Source: Bretschneidera sinensis (taxonomy: Eukaryota; Streptophyta; Magnoliopsida; Brassicales; Akaniaceae). From it: a DNA stretch of 64,000 bases. Position numbers and translations under genes: made by a program. The notes beneath the pieces were generated by a model. The model had not been told where the DNA came from and did no database searches. It saw only the letters and a program-made list of their open reading frames with translations. Shown piece after piece: positions 11,481 to 24,024 of the stretch (positions are counted from its first letter, which is position 1; each line of letters begins with the position of its first letter). The DNA lies in NCBI GenBank assembly GCA_023935145.1, contig CM043705.1, positions 55,956,084 to 56,020,083 of the forward strand, given 5' to 3'.

Positions 11481-11790
11481 TTTGTTTAATTTAGTCTACA
11501 ATTCAAATTCAAGCATCTTAATTTCCACACTTTTAATTTTCATGACCTGATTGCATAGTCAAAGCCTAGTTACGTTGGTTTACCAACGTAGTTTTGAATC
11601 GATAGAGGTGCATAACTGAGGGATCTCATTGAAAAACATCATTTAATCGAATGATTGAGATATTGATAAAAATATTTTGTAGTTCTACTGCCAATAAGAA
11701 TTGAATCAATATATTCAAATTAGCTTGAAGATTCCACATAGAAAACAAGCAAAGGATTGGTCAAGGCTACAATATGCCAAGAGTTTGTGT

Positions 11791-13880
11791 TAACATGTAA
11801 CAACCCATCTCGGGTTGGCCACCCCTGAGATGGAGCCGTTACGTTTTGATATCTCAGCATGACACATATATGCAACAATATAAAAATACATCAACTAAAA
11901 TTAAAAATTACATCCAATCTTCAACTCTTTTTAGAGAAGATATATCATTATTTTTCTATCAGAAACAATATATACATATAACCAAATGTATAAAAAAATT
12001 TTATTACAAATTTTCTTGCTTCTTTCTTACAATGTTTGAGGACTTGATTACATGACTTACTTAAAGTAATTACTCTGATATTAGCTCTAAACTCTATCTG
12101 CCCTACTCGCTACTTGAAAATTTTCAACAATGAGGAGTGAGCTTCACAAGCTCAGTGAATTAAATTTACTAGAAGTACTCGATTATATACTTCCAATCAC
12201 ATATTATAATTCAATCGTTTCTAATTCACCAATATTAATTATCTATTTTTTCACAAATAATAATTCAATCTTTCAATATTCCTTCATCTATTATCTTATA
12301 TAATTCAATAATAACATTCTATCATCACTACTCATATCATAATTCCAACCATTTATCAATCTCTACTTAAATTAGTCATCAAACATATCAATTCTTCTTC
12401 TTATATATTTAAACATCTTGAGATTATCCATTTAACATAATTATTTATATCATTATGAGGTTCGCAACATATAATCAATCAATCAAATAAATTTTTATCA
12501 TATCATACTTTCATAGTTCTTTCTCATCATATTTGTCTCTCTGTGAGACTCATTTGTTTATCAATAATTTCACAATCAAGACTGATATTTTAGCATCTTA
12601 ATCAATAATAATAAAATAACCAAATGAATAAATGCATGTATTTAAATCATCTTTCTTTCTTTTTCATCACATCATCTCATTATTTCATATTATCATTTGG
12701 GAACATCTTCCCACATGTCGACATGTTTCAGCCAGACCAGCTGTCTTCCTGTTCTTTTCAGCTAGACCAGCTACCTTCCTGTTCTTTTCAGCTAGACCAG
12801 CTACATTCCTAGTCTTTTCAACTAGACCAGCTGTCTTTCTGGTCTTTTCTTTTATGTATATGAGCAATAATATGCAAGCAAGTATACATCAAAGCATTTA
12901 ATTTAGCTATCTAGCACTTTCTCAAAATTATTATTTTTATCATATTATTAAATTGTCTCCTCATATATAATATAAATTTTTCAATCATATTTTTCAGAAA
13001 TTTCATAATACTTTTCAACACATTTTTCATCCATCCATCCTTTTAAAAATATAAATTCTTATATAATTAATATTCAACATACTTTCTAACTCCTAATCAA
13101 TAAATCAATCAATTTTCATATATAACAGAAAATACATCATTAAATCATTAAAATTCACCCATTAATCAAATATCATAAATTAATATTTTTATTGGTTTCG
13201 ATTACTAAAAGTAAATCTAACTCACTATGTAGCACTTAAAGCTACCCGTGGATCACCTCATTGTCTTTCCTGCTCCTTTCAGCAATTTTACTCGATTACT
13301 GATCGTCAACACTTGACATAATATTTATATTAAAATTTTAATTTATTCTTCAATCTTTTTGTAATTCATACCTTTAAATTTCTACATCAAATTCTGGGTA
13401 TTTTCATGTATGCATAATTTCAAAATTAAAATTCACATTAGTACCTTTCTTTCTTTTTTTTTCTTAACGCTTCCATCGAATTTCTTTAAAATTGTCTCGT
13501 AAACTTCTTCGAAATTTTAATCTTTCAACATTTCTTTCAGTCCCCAGGTGTTTAAAGAAAGAGAGAAATTTGAGAGAGAGAATCAAATTTTGTTAAAACT
13601 TAACAAAAACTTGGTTTTTAATTTTAAACCGTACCACCATACCAAACCGTCACGTTCTCTGGTGCTTAGTGTCCAACATGCATTTTGTGCATGTTAGGTG
13701 GACAACACCCGGACGTCTAGGTGTTTGTCCCCCCCCCCCCTTTTTTGTGACCACAAGTCCAGGTGTCCCATTTTTTTTTATCATTAGTAAATCTTTCATG
13801 TATATATTATTTTAATTCCATGTAATATCTATCAAATTACTTCTTTACCCTTACTTTAAGAACACGGGTATTACATAACA
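11791..13880 (-). mobile_element. Solo LTR of the chromovirus family
   Basis: 2080 bp (11796-13875), TGTAAC...GGGTATTACA, with a perfect 5-bp target duplication TAACA at 11791-11795 and 13876-13880 and no interior. It matches the LTR at 4651-6775. Copy B of the tandem duplication shows the uninterrupted site (single TAACA near 39010), which proves the insertion. Orientation is assigned from the related full element. Unequal recombination between two LTRs is the usual origin. Confidence 0.95.
12729..12848. repeat. Four 30-bp tandem units in the solo LTR
   Basis: Units start at 12729, 12759, 12789 and 12819; each carries AGACCAGCT followed by CTTTT about 20 bp on. Homologous to the array at 5585-5709. 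Confidence 0.9.
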
Positions 13881-14249
13881 CCATAAAAGAATAAAGTAAC
13901 AATAAAGTAACAGTAATCATACTCCCAAGTAACAGCTGAAAGCTACAAAAGGGAAGCGAAAAGAGTTTAGAGAAGAGTTAAATCAGTTTGGTCGTTGCCC
14001 TCCTTTGATTACAAAGACGCCTTAAATAGAGAAGAAAAAAAGCTCATGTTTACAATCGCTCAAAAATATTGAGGATAAGAAAGAATCATCTTTTACAGAG
14101 AGATAATTACAAACAAACATAAGACCATACTTTTTGGCAAGTCTTCTGTCTTTTTTTTTTATTTTTTTATAGAGAGATAATTACAAACAAACAAAAAAAT
14201 CATACTTTTTGACAAGTCTTTTGTCTTTGGGATAAGATTACGAGTTTCC

Positions 14250-14590
14250 TGACCTTGAGATTCTTTCAAGATAAGTTCATTCTTTCAAGTTTAGAATGCA
14301 TGCGATCACCATTTGGTGAAAGCTTCAAATGCCTAAATTTCCTTCGTCAACGCTCCTTGATTCGCCCTTAGAGCTCCATAAGAAGGATCAAAATAGAGCA
14401 TGCAACTTCTTAAATAAAGATGAGGGAACTTTGATTGCAGCTAACATGTGAACTGGAATTGTTGTTGATACAGACTTGATATGGGTGCTTTTTCCTGCAA
14501 ATGATAGCAACTTGGCTTTCCACCCTTCAAGTTTGTGTCTCACCTTGTTCATTAAAGGCTCTTTTTTTATGATTTTTGTTAAGATCAAAA
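14250..14590 (-). pseudogene. LINE reverse-transcriptase fragment (minus strand, copy A)
   Basis: Minus strand: PLMNKVRHKLEGWKAKLLSF, then AGKSTHIKSV and IPVHMLAAIKVPSSLFKKL, the post-palm segment of plant LINE ORF2, followed by a decayed SFLW...GNLGI. A different LINE insertion from the + strand one upstream. The matching fragment is at 39500-39835 in copy B, so it predates the duplication. Confidence 0.75.
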
Positions 14591-15459
14591 TAAAGTATTT
14601 TTTTATGATTTGACCAAATTACTTTTGCAATTAATTGAATAAAAAACATATTTATTACATCCCTTTTTTTTTCTCCTCCCTTTTTTCTTTTTCTCTCATT
14701 CCCCTCTAATTGTCAATAGGGAAATTACTCATAAAAATTGGGTTTATTGCATCATAAGGTCTTTGAACTATGAATTCATAACATTTAACTCTCTGAATTA
14801 TTAATTTGGCACAATGAGTTGAACTATGAATTAGTAACAATCAACTCCTTAAATCCATTTTCCGACAAAAAACTTAACGAAAATACAACTTGTGAGGATT
14901 CTTCCATTTGATTATTAATATATGGTGAATGTTTACTCCAAAAATTAGACCTAGGCAAATCATTGAACTAATGGAATTCTCCTTTAAGTTCCTCATGTGG
15001 TTAAGTTTCTTGCCGGAAAATGAATTTAAGGATTTGATTGCTACTAATTCATTGTTCAATGACCCTTTGCGCCTAATAATTCAGATAATTAAATACTATA
15101 GATTAATAGTTCAATAATCTTACAATGCAATTAACCAAAAAAAAAATCATACCAATTGCCAATTATAATTAAGGCAAATTTATATGTATATATCCAATTT
15201 TTGGTCCTTCATTATCTCCAACAAATATTTTATCAAGTCACATAAATTTGTACCTCTCTCCTTTCTCGGTAAATTCCACCATGAAAGCCTTGTCTTTTGA
15301 CTCCTGACACCAATCCCAATATCCTTATTCTTTAAGGGTCCATTTGGTTCACGGACATGATTACAGTGGGATATGATTAGGATTAACATGAGATAGGATA
15401 AACGAGATTAAAGTGGTAATACCTTAATACTATGTTCCACTACAAGATAATTGGCATTT

Positions 15460-15811
15460 GCCGGCGCTTTATTTCACTACAAAAACGTCGCAATAAATTA
15501 ACCGCCGGTGCTTTTTTGGCGGTGCTTCCTTCAAGCACCGCAATATTCAAAGAACATATAATGGTGCTTCAAAGCACTGTTATATGCACAGCTGATTACA
15601 TATTCCGGCGCTTAGAAGCGCCAATATATTCCGACGCTTAAAAGCACCGGAATATGCTTATTTCATATTTCGGCGCTTTAAAGCGCCGGAATATGCTAAT
15701 TTCATATTTCGGCGCTTTTAAGTGTCGGGATATGAAATGGGTTTCGAGCATATTCGGCGCTTAAAAGCACCAGTATATGCTCGAAACCCATTTCATATTT
15801 CGGCGCTTTGA
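15460..15811. repeat. Left subterminal repeats of the CACTA element (outer part)
   Basis: Many copies of a unit of about 24-40 bp with the palindromic core CGGCGCTT(A/T)AAGCGCCGG and a linker ATATGC. Such subterminal arrays are the transposase-binding sites of CACTA elements. The array continues at 22451-22550 after the gypsy insertion. A second CACTACAAAAACG terminus-like sequence lies at 15475. Confidence 0.9.
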
Positions 15812-15816
15812 AGCGC

Positions 15817-17310
15817 TGATTACGCCCAAAGTATAACATGGTAATGGTAGTACGGCTTTGGGGTGTCGATTCCACAGGGAAACAAGTTAACTACAAAGGA
15901 AAATGTGTGAACCTTAAAATGAACGATAAAAGTTAAACGAAAGATTATGAGTTTTGATGGTGAAATAATGTAAAGGAGTTGTGTAAATATAACGAAATTT
16001 AAATGAGAACAAGGTTCTGTGAATCCTCCTTAGGTTCGTTGCCTTGTTCCACTCTTGATTCAATTGTTTTTATCTCAATTGCAAGTTTCACATCCCAAAC
16101 AAGCAATCAGAAAATATTCAATCAAGCACATTTATAATCTAACGTAATTGCTACAAATCACTCATTGATTTCGATTTAAGCACATATGACCGATCTTAAA
16201 GATTATCAAGAAACGACAACATATCGCAATGACAATATCGCAGTAATGGACAATCAATAAGATAAATCTACTGGAATCAATCACATCCAAACAACATCAC
16301 ATAAGAAGAGCATGACTAGACTTATATGGAGGAGAATGATGCAATCACCGGATTATGAGAATCTAAAAGAAGAAGAATGAAAAGTGCAGCTATCACATGA
16401 ACTCAAATCCTTCTTACTTAATCAAAGAGTAAATCATAAACAATGTTTTAACAATAAATCCGTACAAATGAATCAAGAACAGGAAATAAGGAACAACAAA
16501 TCCCTAAGGATTCATCCCTTTCCCTTATTTGATGATTAGTTGGCCATGAAAATCAAGGTGGAAGAACAATATGGATGCTCTCCCCTTGATTTCCAGCCTT
16601 GAAGAAACTTGGAAATATTCTGGATTTGGATCTCTCCTTCCTTGCTTAATGATGCTGGCTGCATACTCCTTAAAGATGTATTTATAGAGCACAAGTAGTT
16701 AGGCGCATTTTGGTCCAGAAAATGTCATTGTGCAGCCTTAATTTGGTCTTGGAATGAGTGGGCGCTGGAAAGTGAGGGCTGCAGTGCTAGAAAGTGAGGG
16801 TGCAGTGCTGGAACGTGAGGGGCGCGGCGCTAGGTGGATGCTGTTCTGGAGGCCTGACCTGTGTCTACTAAAACTGCCATAACTTTCTCTAGAAAAATCC
16901 TTTTTATGAACCGTAAAATTCTCCAGAAAATAGACTTTCGGATCTTTCTAAACATATATGGATCATCTCTTGGTTCTTCCTGTATCAATACAGTTTAATC
17001 TGCAAAGATGATTGATCTGCACGGAAAATTCTGGCAATTTAGTGAAACTCCTTTCTTGGTTTCTCTTCATCTTGGCTCTTCCACGACCATTATCTCACTC
17101 GAGTATTCATAGAAGCTTCGCGTTTAAAATGATGATAGCTTTTATATCTCTTTTTTAAGCTCAAAGTACCTGAAAATGCACTGAAATAAGTCAACGATTC
17201 AAGAATAACACTTCAGAGTTATTAAGGTATAAAAGTGTAATTCCAACCTCAATCAACCCTAAAATGCTAACAATTAAGTATTGTTTAGATGCATTTTATG
17301 ACTCTCATCA
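15817..17310 (-). repeat. Gag-only element, 3' LTR (left)
   Basis: Pairs with 20941-22450. It contains a GC-rich repeated patch (GTGAGGG..GCAGTGCTGGAA) at 16750-16835 that is shorter in the other LTR. Confidence 0.93.
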
Positions 17311-18940
17311 CAACCCCTAACTAGCTTATTGCTAGTCCCTAGCAATTCAAGTGAAAGACATGAAATGAATTCTTCACTTAGAAATCAAAGCAAAATACAG
17401 CAATGCTGGCATTAACCAAGAGTGATTCAAAAATCATTGTCTCAAGAATCATGCATAACATACAACAGATAGAATCATTAAATATCACTTAAGTCTCCAA
17501 ATTTCAACCTTAAAATCGTTATCGACTCTTAACATCCATCTTACCACAATACATTAGTCTGAACACCCGGATGATTTTATGCACAACATAGCATGAATAC
17601 AAGTCTTGGCCTCTAAAAACATATTAAATTGCGTGACATCAATCACAAATCAAGCTCTATAAGCTCACTTTTCAAATCACTCTCCACTATGTAGAAAAAT
17701 CACACTACATCGGATCAATAGGTCTTTAATAAGCTTGCAACATTGGGCTAGAGTAAAGGTCAAGAAAGAACGGGAAAGTTTAAACAAATAAAAGAACTAA
17801 GTCTCTTAATTTAAACACAACCACTTTAAGCACAAGACAACCTTACTTCAACACCCAACTCTTTCAACCATTTTTCGAGCATTCCTCGCAATAAATCACC
17901 ATTTTTTTTCTTTTCTTCTTTATTTACCATCATTCATTTTTTTCTCTTTTTATTTTTTATTTTTTATTTTGGCATAAGACCATTCACCTCCTCTTTCATT
18001 CTTTTCTTTTCTTTTCCACAACCCCCAACTTATCTCTTTTAATGTACTTGGGTTATGGTAGTAATATTTTCTCATATTTCCACCCTTACTCCTTTTAAGT
18101 GCTTCTCACAACATGTGTATAACTAATGTTCTTTTAAAAGAAATGTAAGGATAAAATATTTTTAGGCTCATAAAGGTAAGTAAACGGTTTATCGAAAGAA
18201 ACAAGGCTCAATTTTTTTGTTTTCAAGAAAAATGCTCAAATAGGTGACTAGCGATAAATATAACAAGGGTAAGTTTAGAAAGGCTCAAATGGTCCAAAAA
18301 TGGCCTACATCATATCCTAAGTAATGTGCATTCTATGATTTTCATCTCAAGTGATATTAAATAAGTTCTAGAGCTTGTAGAGACCGCAAAAGTATTAACA
18401 AAACAATCGCACATAAAACTTCTCCAAATGCTTTAGACTAATCATGCAATCTTACCACAACCCAGAGTCTCAAACCAAAGAAAAATTGACATTTAATTTA
18501 TTCTCAAAGCGAAGCAAGACTTAACTTCTTCTAAATGCTATATGCTATCTCAATTAGGCTCATATCATCGACATGTGAATTAACTCCAAGGTTAACACAA
18601 AGCATGCTAAAAACAAACAAAAAGGTAGAATGACACCAAGTAGTTCAATGAAAAACAGGAATATGTTTCCTCCACCCCCAACTTAAAGTAGACATTGTCC
18701 TCAATGTGAATGCAAAAGATAAGGAAACTCCCTTTGTAGCCAAAAGTGCACAGAAGCTGAAAATTGTGCACCACCATTTGAACTGCTTCGTATATTTGTC
18801 CCTGAAAAATAAATACGAAAGTAAAACTGGAAAACAACAAAATACTAATAATAAACAAGAAAAACAATTATGAAAAACAATAAAAATAAAAGGATATGCT
18901 ATGGGGTGCCTCCCATGAGTGCTAAGTTTTACATCTTCAG
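17311..18940. other. Non-coding interior of the gag-only element
   Basis: Between gag and the 3' LTR, where pol would be expected. No pol motif was found on either strand. Pyrimidine-rich runs (17900-18030) stand out. Confidence 0.7.
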
Positions 18941-18950
18941 CCAGACACTC

Positions 18951-20699
18951 TTATTCCCTCATAGACAAACATGAGTTGAATGCACCAGCAACTGCTTTAC
19001 TGTTAAATTTGCTGCTTGTGTGCTTTGGAGAGACCTTAAAGATATTATCAGTAACATCTATAGATTCTGGCTTGATATATGCTCTTGTGAAGCCATGGAT
19101 GAGGGTGGACTCCAATGGGTTAAGGTGATGAACCTTTTTCATGAATGAGTCAATCATGTATGCTTGGTGGGTTTCGCCCATATCCTCTGATTTGTTCGGT
19201 GTTGGGATGTATAACGACTTACCACTAAGTGTCTCAATGGCATTCACCTCCTTTTTATTCTGTTGCGCTAGGTGCTGACCATAGGATGTGGACTGAGCTT
19301 GAGAAGGGAACTTACTTCGCTCAGTCACACTTGAGTAGCTTGTCAGCTTGGACACTTGGCTCTTTAACTCTTTATGTTCTTCAACAACCTGCGTAATTAA
19401 ATATTTAAGCCTTTGATTAGTCTTCCTCTGTGCCTCAATAAAAGCATGCAAAGTGTTTTCTACAGGACTCCTAGAAGATACAGGTGCATGATATGGTTCA
19501 TGATAAGGTGCAGGGGGTTGTGCAAGCTGCTGGTTTTCAGACTTCCAGCTGAAATTTGGGTGATTTCGCCATCCCAGATTATAGGTATTAGAGAAGGGTG
19601 TAGAAGGCTTCGTGTACATGCCTAAGGCATTACATTGTTCTTTATACATGCCTCTCATATTAGCAAATGTGGGACACTCTTAGGCTAGATGATCTACCCT
19701 GCCACACACAAAACATGGTTCAAAAGATTTTGCATGATTAACCACGTGTGTTGGCTTTGAACTTTTAGTCTTTAATACCTCTAGTTCCCTAGTGAGCATT
19801 TCGACCTTGGCCTTAAGGTTATCCTCTTCCCTAATATGGTAAATTCCACCACCATTTGGGTTCTTTATAGGTCGTGACCTATTTGTGCTCTCAGTATCAC
19901 TAGGTCCAGTCCAAGTGTGAGCTTTTTCAATAAGCTCATTGAGGTACTCTATGGCCTCGTCAGGATCTTTCTCCAAGAACCCACCATTACACATCATCTC
20001 TATAAATTGGCGTTCTCTATAGGTAAGACCCTTATAGAAATAGCTCACTAAACCCCAATTCTCATACCCATAGTGAGGACACATACTCAATAACTCCTTA
20101 AATCTCTCCCAAGACTGATACATAGTCTCGCTATCCTTTTGTGCAAAGGTTGAGATTTGTCTTTTTAAAGCATTGGTCTTATGTTGAGGAAAGTATTTAT
20201 TAAAGAAAATTCGAGTTATCTCAGTCCACGACCCAATAGATAGTGGTCTTAGTGAGTATAGCCAACTCTTAGCTCTATCTTTCAAAGCGAAAGGAAAGAA
20301 CTTAAGCCTCACAATGTCATCGGTTTCATCTTGACTATGAAAAGTCACGACTACTTCCTCAAACTCTTTAATGTGCACATATGGGTTTTCATTATCCAAG
20401 CCATGAAAAGTAGGGAGTAATTGTATCATCCCTGTTTTAAAATCTAGTTGGCGAGTATTGGCTGGAAACATGATGCATGATGGTGTGGCTGTGCGTGTAG
20501 GGTGGAGGTAATCGTGAAGTGTCCTAGCAACATTCTCATTAGGATTATCGGTCATGTTAAGAAAATCCTCTAAATTCTCGAATGGGGGTGCACTATGGTT
20601 TGATCTAGGCAAGGTTTCACCAATGGACGTGGAAGGAGAGAGTAACTCTAATTCGGGTCCTCTAATGAATCTACCTCGCGAATCTCTCGGTCTAAGCAT
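18951..20699 (-). pseudogene. gag of the gag-only gypsy element, stop in the zinc knuckle
   Basis: Gag, the particle-forming protein of LTR retrotransposons. The minus-strand frame starts at 20699 and runs in one frame to 18951, except for TAA at 19680-19682. In order: an Arg-rich start (MLRPRDSRGRF), a leader, the gag core (about residues 85-260: GMIQLLPTFHGLDNENPY, LKFFPFALKDRAKSWLYSL, ITRIFFNKYFPQHKT, SWERFKELLSMCPHYG), a coiled stretch and a CCHC knuckle CFVCGRVDHLA-stop-EC. The stop sits in the last spacer of the knuckle; CAA to TAA is the simplest cause. The downstream half (from 19658) carries the GWRNHPNFSW motif usual after the knuckle in the Athila/Tat branch. About 580 codons in all. 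Its upstream leader and primer site are intact. Confidence 0.9.
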
Positions 20700-20912
20700 G
20701 CACCAATTAATTTAGAGGAGAAATAAAATAAATAAAACAGGGAAAGAAAGAAAAAAATAAAATAAAATAAAATAGAATAATAAAAGAAAATTAGAAAATC
20801 AAAACAAAGATAAAGGAACAATATTACCGTATTTACAAACTGTTGAAAAGAAAAATATTTACAATTCTTCTACCGTCACACTCAAAGTTGACAAGCTTCC
20901 TTGTACTTAAGC

Positions 20913-20937
20913 GCGTTTCCCTGGCAACGGCGCCAAA
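20913..20937 (-). other. Primer-binding site of the gag-only element
   Basis: Minus strand TGGCGCCGTTGCCAGGGA, close to the tRNA-Asp-type site of Athila-related elements, beginning a few bases inside the 5' LTR. Confidence 0.85.
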
Positions 20938-20940
20938 ATT

Positions 20941-22450
20941 TGATTACACCCAAAGTATAATGCGGTGATTGTAGTATAGCTTTGGGGTGTCGATTCCACA
21001 GGAAAACAAGTTAACTACAAAGGAAAATGTGTGAACCTTAAAATGAACAATAAAAGTTAAACGAAAGATTATGAGTTTTGATGGTGAAATAATGTAAAGG
21101 AGTTGTGTAAATATAACGAAATTTAAATGAGAAATAACAAGGTTCCGGGAATCCTCCTTAGGTTCGTTGCCTTGTTCCACTCTTGATTCAATTGTTTTTA
21201 TCTCGATTGCAAGTTTCACATCCCAAACAAGCAATCAGAAAATATTCAATCAAGCACATTTATAATCTAACGTAATTGATACAAATCACTCATTGATTTC
21301 GATTTAAGCACATATGACCGATCTTAAAAATTATCAAGAAACGACAACATATCGCAATGACAATATCGCAGTAATGGACAATCAATAAGATAAATCTACC
21401 GAAATCAATCACATCCAAACAACATCACATAAGAAGAGTATGACTAGACTTATATGGAGGAGAATGATGCAATCATCGGATTAAGAGAATCTAAAAGAAG
21501 AAGAATAAAAAGTGCAGCTATCACATGAACTCAAATCCTTCTTACTTAATCAAAGAGTAAATCATAAACAATGTTTTAACAATAAATCTGTACAAATGAA
21601 TCAAGAACAGGAAATAAGGAACAACAAATCCCTAAGGATTCATCCCTTTCCCTTATTTGATGATTAGTTGGCCATGAAAATCAAGGTGGAAGAACAATAT
21701 GGATGCTCTCCCATTGATTTCCAGGCCATGGAGCTCAAGGTGGAAGAACAATATGGATGCTCTCCCCTTGATTTCCAGCCTTGAAGAAACTTGGAAATAT
21801 TCTGGATTTCGATCTCTCCTTCCTTACTTAATGATGCTGGCTGCACACTCCTTAAAGATGTATTTATAGAGCACAAGTAGTTAGGGGCGTTTTGGTCCAG
21901 AAAATGTCATTGTGCAGCCCTAATTTGGTCTTGGAATGAGTGGGCGCTGGAAAGTGAGGGGCGCGGCGCTAGGTGGATGCTGATCTGGAGGCCTGACCTG
22001 TGTCTACTAAAACTGCCATAACTCTCTCTAGAAAAATCCTTTTTATGAACCATAAAATTCTCCAGAAAATAGACTTCCGGATCTTTCTAACCATATACGT
22101 CTCATCTCTTGATTCTTCCTGTATCAATACAGTTTAATCTGCAAAAATGATTGATCTGCATGGCCAATTCTGGCAATTTAGTGAAACTCCTTTCTTAGTT
22201 TCTCTTCATCTTGGCTCTTCTGCGACCATTATCTCACTCGAGTATTCATTGAAGCTTCGTGTTTAAAATGATGATAGCTTTTCTATCTCTTTTTTTAAGC
22301 TCAAAGTACTTGAAAATGCACTGAAATAAGTCAATGATTCAAGAATAACACTTTAGAGTTATCAAGGTATAAAAGTGTAATTCCAACCTCGATCAACCTT
22401 AAAATGCTAACAATTAAGTACTGTTTAGATGCATTTTATGACTCTCATCA
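20941..22450 (-). repeat. Gag-only element, 5' LTR (right)
   Basis: Pairs with 15817-17310. It has an extra tandem copy of a segment with GGTGGAAGAACAATATGG (about 21680-21765), which is single in the other LTR. Confidence 0.93.
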
Positions 22451-22550
22451 AGCGCCGAAATATGAAAGTAGCATATTACGGCACTTAAAAGCGCCGGTAT
22501 ATGCGCATTTCATATTTCGGCGCTTCAAAGCGTCGGAATATGATACAAAA
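22451..22550. repeat. Left subterminal repeats of the CACTA element (inner part)
   Basis: Continuation of the GGCGCTT..AAGCGCC array after the gypsy insertion; about four more half-palindromes spaced by ATATG. Confidence 0.88.
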
Positions 22551-22555
22551 TTTCA

Positions 22556-23080
22556 CATATTCCCGTTCCTTGCCACGCCATGCGTGCTTTTATCTAAAAT
22601 TTTCACTCTCTCTCTAGTTTTTTTTCCCTCAAATTTTCGCTCTCTCTCTGGTTTCCTCCATTGCAAAGCAAGCTTAATTTCCAGCTTTCCTTGCCGTGCC
22701 GTACTTGATTTTCTCTGAAATTTTCGCTCTCTCTCTCTAGTTGCTTTTCCCTAAAATTTTCGCTCTCTCTCTCTGGTTTCCTTAATTGCAAAGCAAGCTT
22801 CATTTCCAGCTTTCCTTGAGGTCCTTCTCTCCTCCACAAATTACAACAGGTACTTGATTACCTATATCCCTAGCTTTTGTGTTAGTTCTTTACTGGTTGG
22901 GTTTATTATTTAGTTCGTTTGTTGTTTTGCTTATTATTCTTAAATCAAAGATTTGTTGGAGTTGTGAGTTATGAGGGTCAGGGATTGTGAGTTTTGTGTT
23001 AGTTCTTTACTTGTTGGGGTTTATTATTTAGTTTGTTTGTTTTTTTGCTTATTATTCTTAAATCAAAGATCTATCGTATT
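22556..23080 (+). promoter_or_regulatory. Probable CACTA promoter/leader region with two tandem duplications
   Basis: Directly after the subterminal array. Two duplications are visible: a block of about 120 bp with TTTTCGCTCTCTCTCT and GCAAAGCAAGCTT (copies beginning near 22631 and 22753), and a block with GTGTTAGTTCTTTACT and TTCTTAAATCAAAG (22876-22951 and 22996-23071). CT-rich patches are common at plant transcription starts. Function is inferred from position only. Confidence 0.4.
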
Positions 23081-23084
23081 GAGG

Positions 23085-24024
23085 ATTATAGATGAGATTG
23101 CCCCTCTCAATGATGTTTATGAAGAAGTAAATCAAGCTGCCCATGGAAATGCTAAGGTGCCATTTGTTTTTGCTGACCATTAGTTTTCAGTTGTTATTAG
23201 TTTGCCTGTTAGTATCTAAGCAAATGATGCTGAGTTCAGTTAGCTATTTGCTTATCCTTTATTTACTTCTATCTTTGTCAAGAAAAAAGGAAATTAAAAC
23301 ATTTAAAAGAAAGTTTGGGGTCGGCGCGGAGGGGTACAAAATAGGAAAATCAATTTCTATGTTTTCCAGGCACGTTTTAGGTTTCCAGTTGTAACGTGAG
23401 GTGATACTGGGAACACGTGGCTTGAGAGGCATCTTTTCCTTCTTAAGAGTTTCCCATATGCATTGTTCTCATTGCAAACCTAGGTCTACGGAGCGTCTCT
23501 TCTGAGAGAAATTAGGAGTGATTTCTTTGGTTCTGTAAAAGGAAAATATCTTTTTTTCTGATATGGTGGATGAGAAAGCATCATATTCTGATATGGCATA
23601 TGAGAATTCATCAAAGCCCATCCCTGACCGTTGGCAATTAGTCATTAAAAGCTGAAAGAAGGGGTCAAATTTTTCGGTAATTGAGCTCCTAACCTTCATT
23701 TATCTGGCTATTTATGATCTTGATAGGTTCTTGCACTGGAAATGGGAATCATATGCTGCACCACTTTAATCAAAAAAATTTCCTGCATTTATTTGATAAC
23801 TACTTAATAAATGTTAGTTTTTGGTGTTATATTGGTCTGGTTAATTTGATTTTCTCTATATAGATTATGTTCCTAATCTGTTAGATCCTGTGGTTTTACT
23901 GAGCCATGGATGCTGCATCTTCTTGTCGAATGTTAGTAGTGTTGTTGTTTTTTTAGTGAAAGTGAGCTGTAATCTGTTATCCATAAACATCATTGAGAAG
24001 AGCTCTAATTTTGGGTCTCTGTTA
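23085..24024. other. CACTA 5' region, no confirmed gene
   Basis: A short exon-like frame (23088-23155, reading IIDEIAPLNDVYEEVNQAAHGN) ends before AAGGTGCC, a plausible donor. I do not recognise it. The rest holds no domain. Confidence 0.3.

Larger units (their letters stand above)
15812..22455 (-). mobile_element. Gag-only Ty3/gypsy element inserted in the CACTA subterminal array
   Basis: LTRs 15817-17310 (1494 bp) and 20941-22450 (1510 bp), + strand TGATTAC...CTCTCATCA, with a perfect 5-bp target duplication AGCGC (15812-15816, 22451-22455). The minus-strand primer site TGGCGCCGTTGCCAGGGA sits inside the right LTR; a purine run AGGGGTTG lies at the inner edge of the left LTR (17311-17318). 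The 3.6-kb interior holds one gag gene and about 1.6 kb without coding; protease, reverse transcriptase and integrase are absent. The LTRs are very similar, differing mainly by small tandem duplications. Primer type and gag resemble the Athila/Tat branch. A non-autonomous (LARD-like) element. Confidence 0.93.

Noticed and set aside
12685..12901. Open frames over the 30-bp LTR repeats
   Set aside because: Same artefact: repeat period divisible by three inside a solo LTR.
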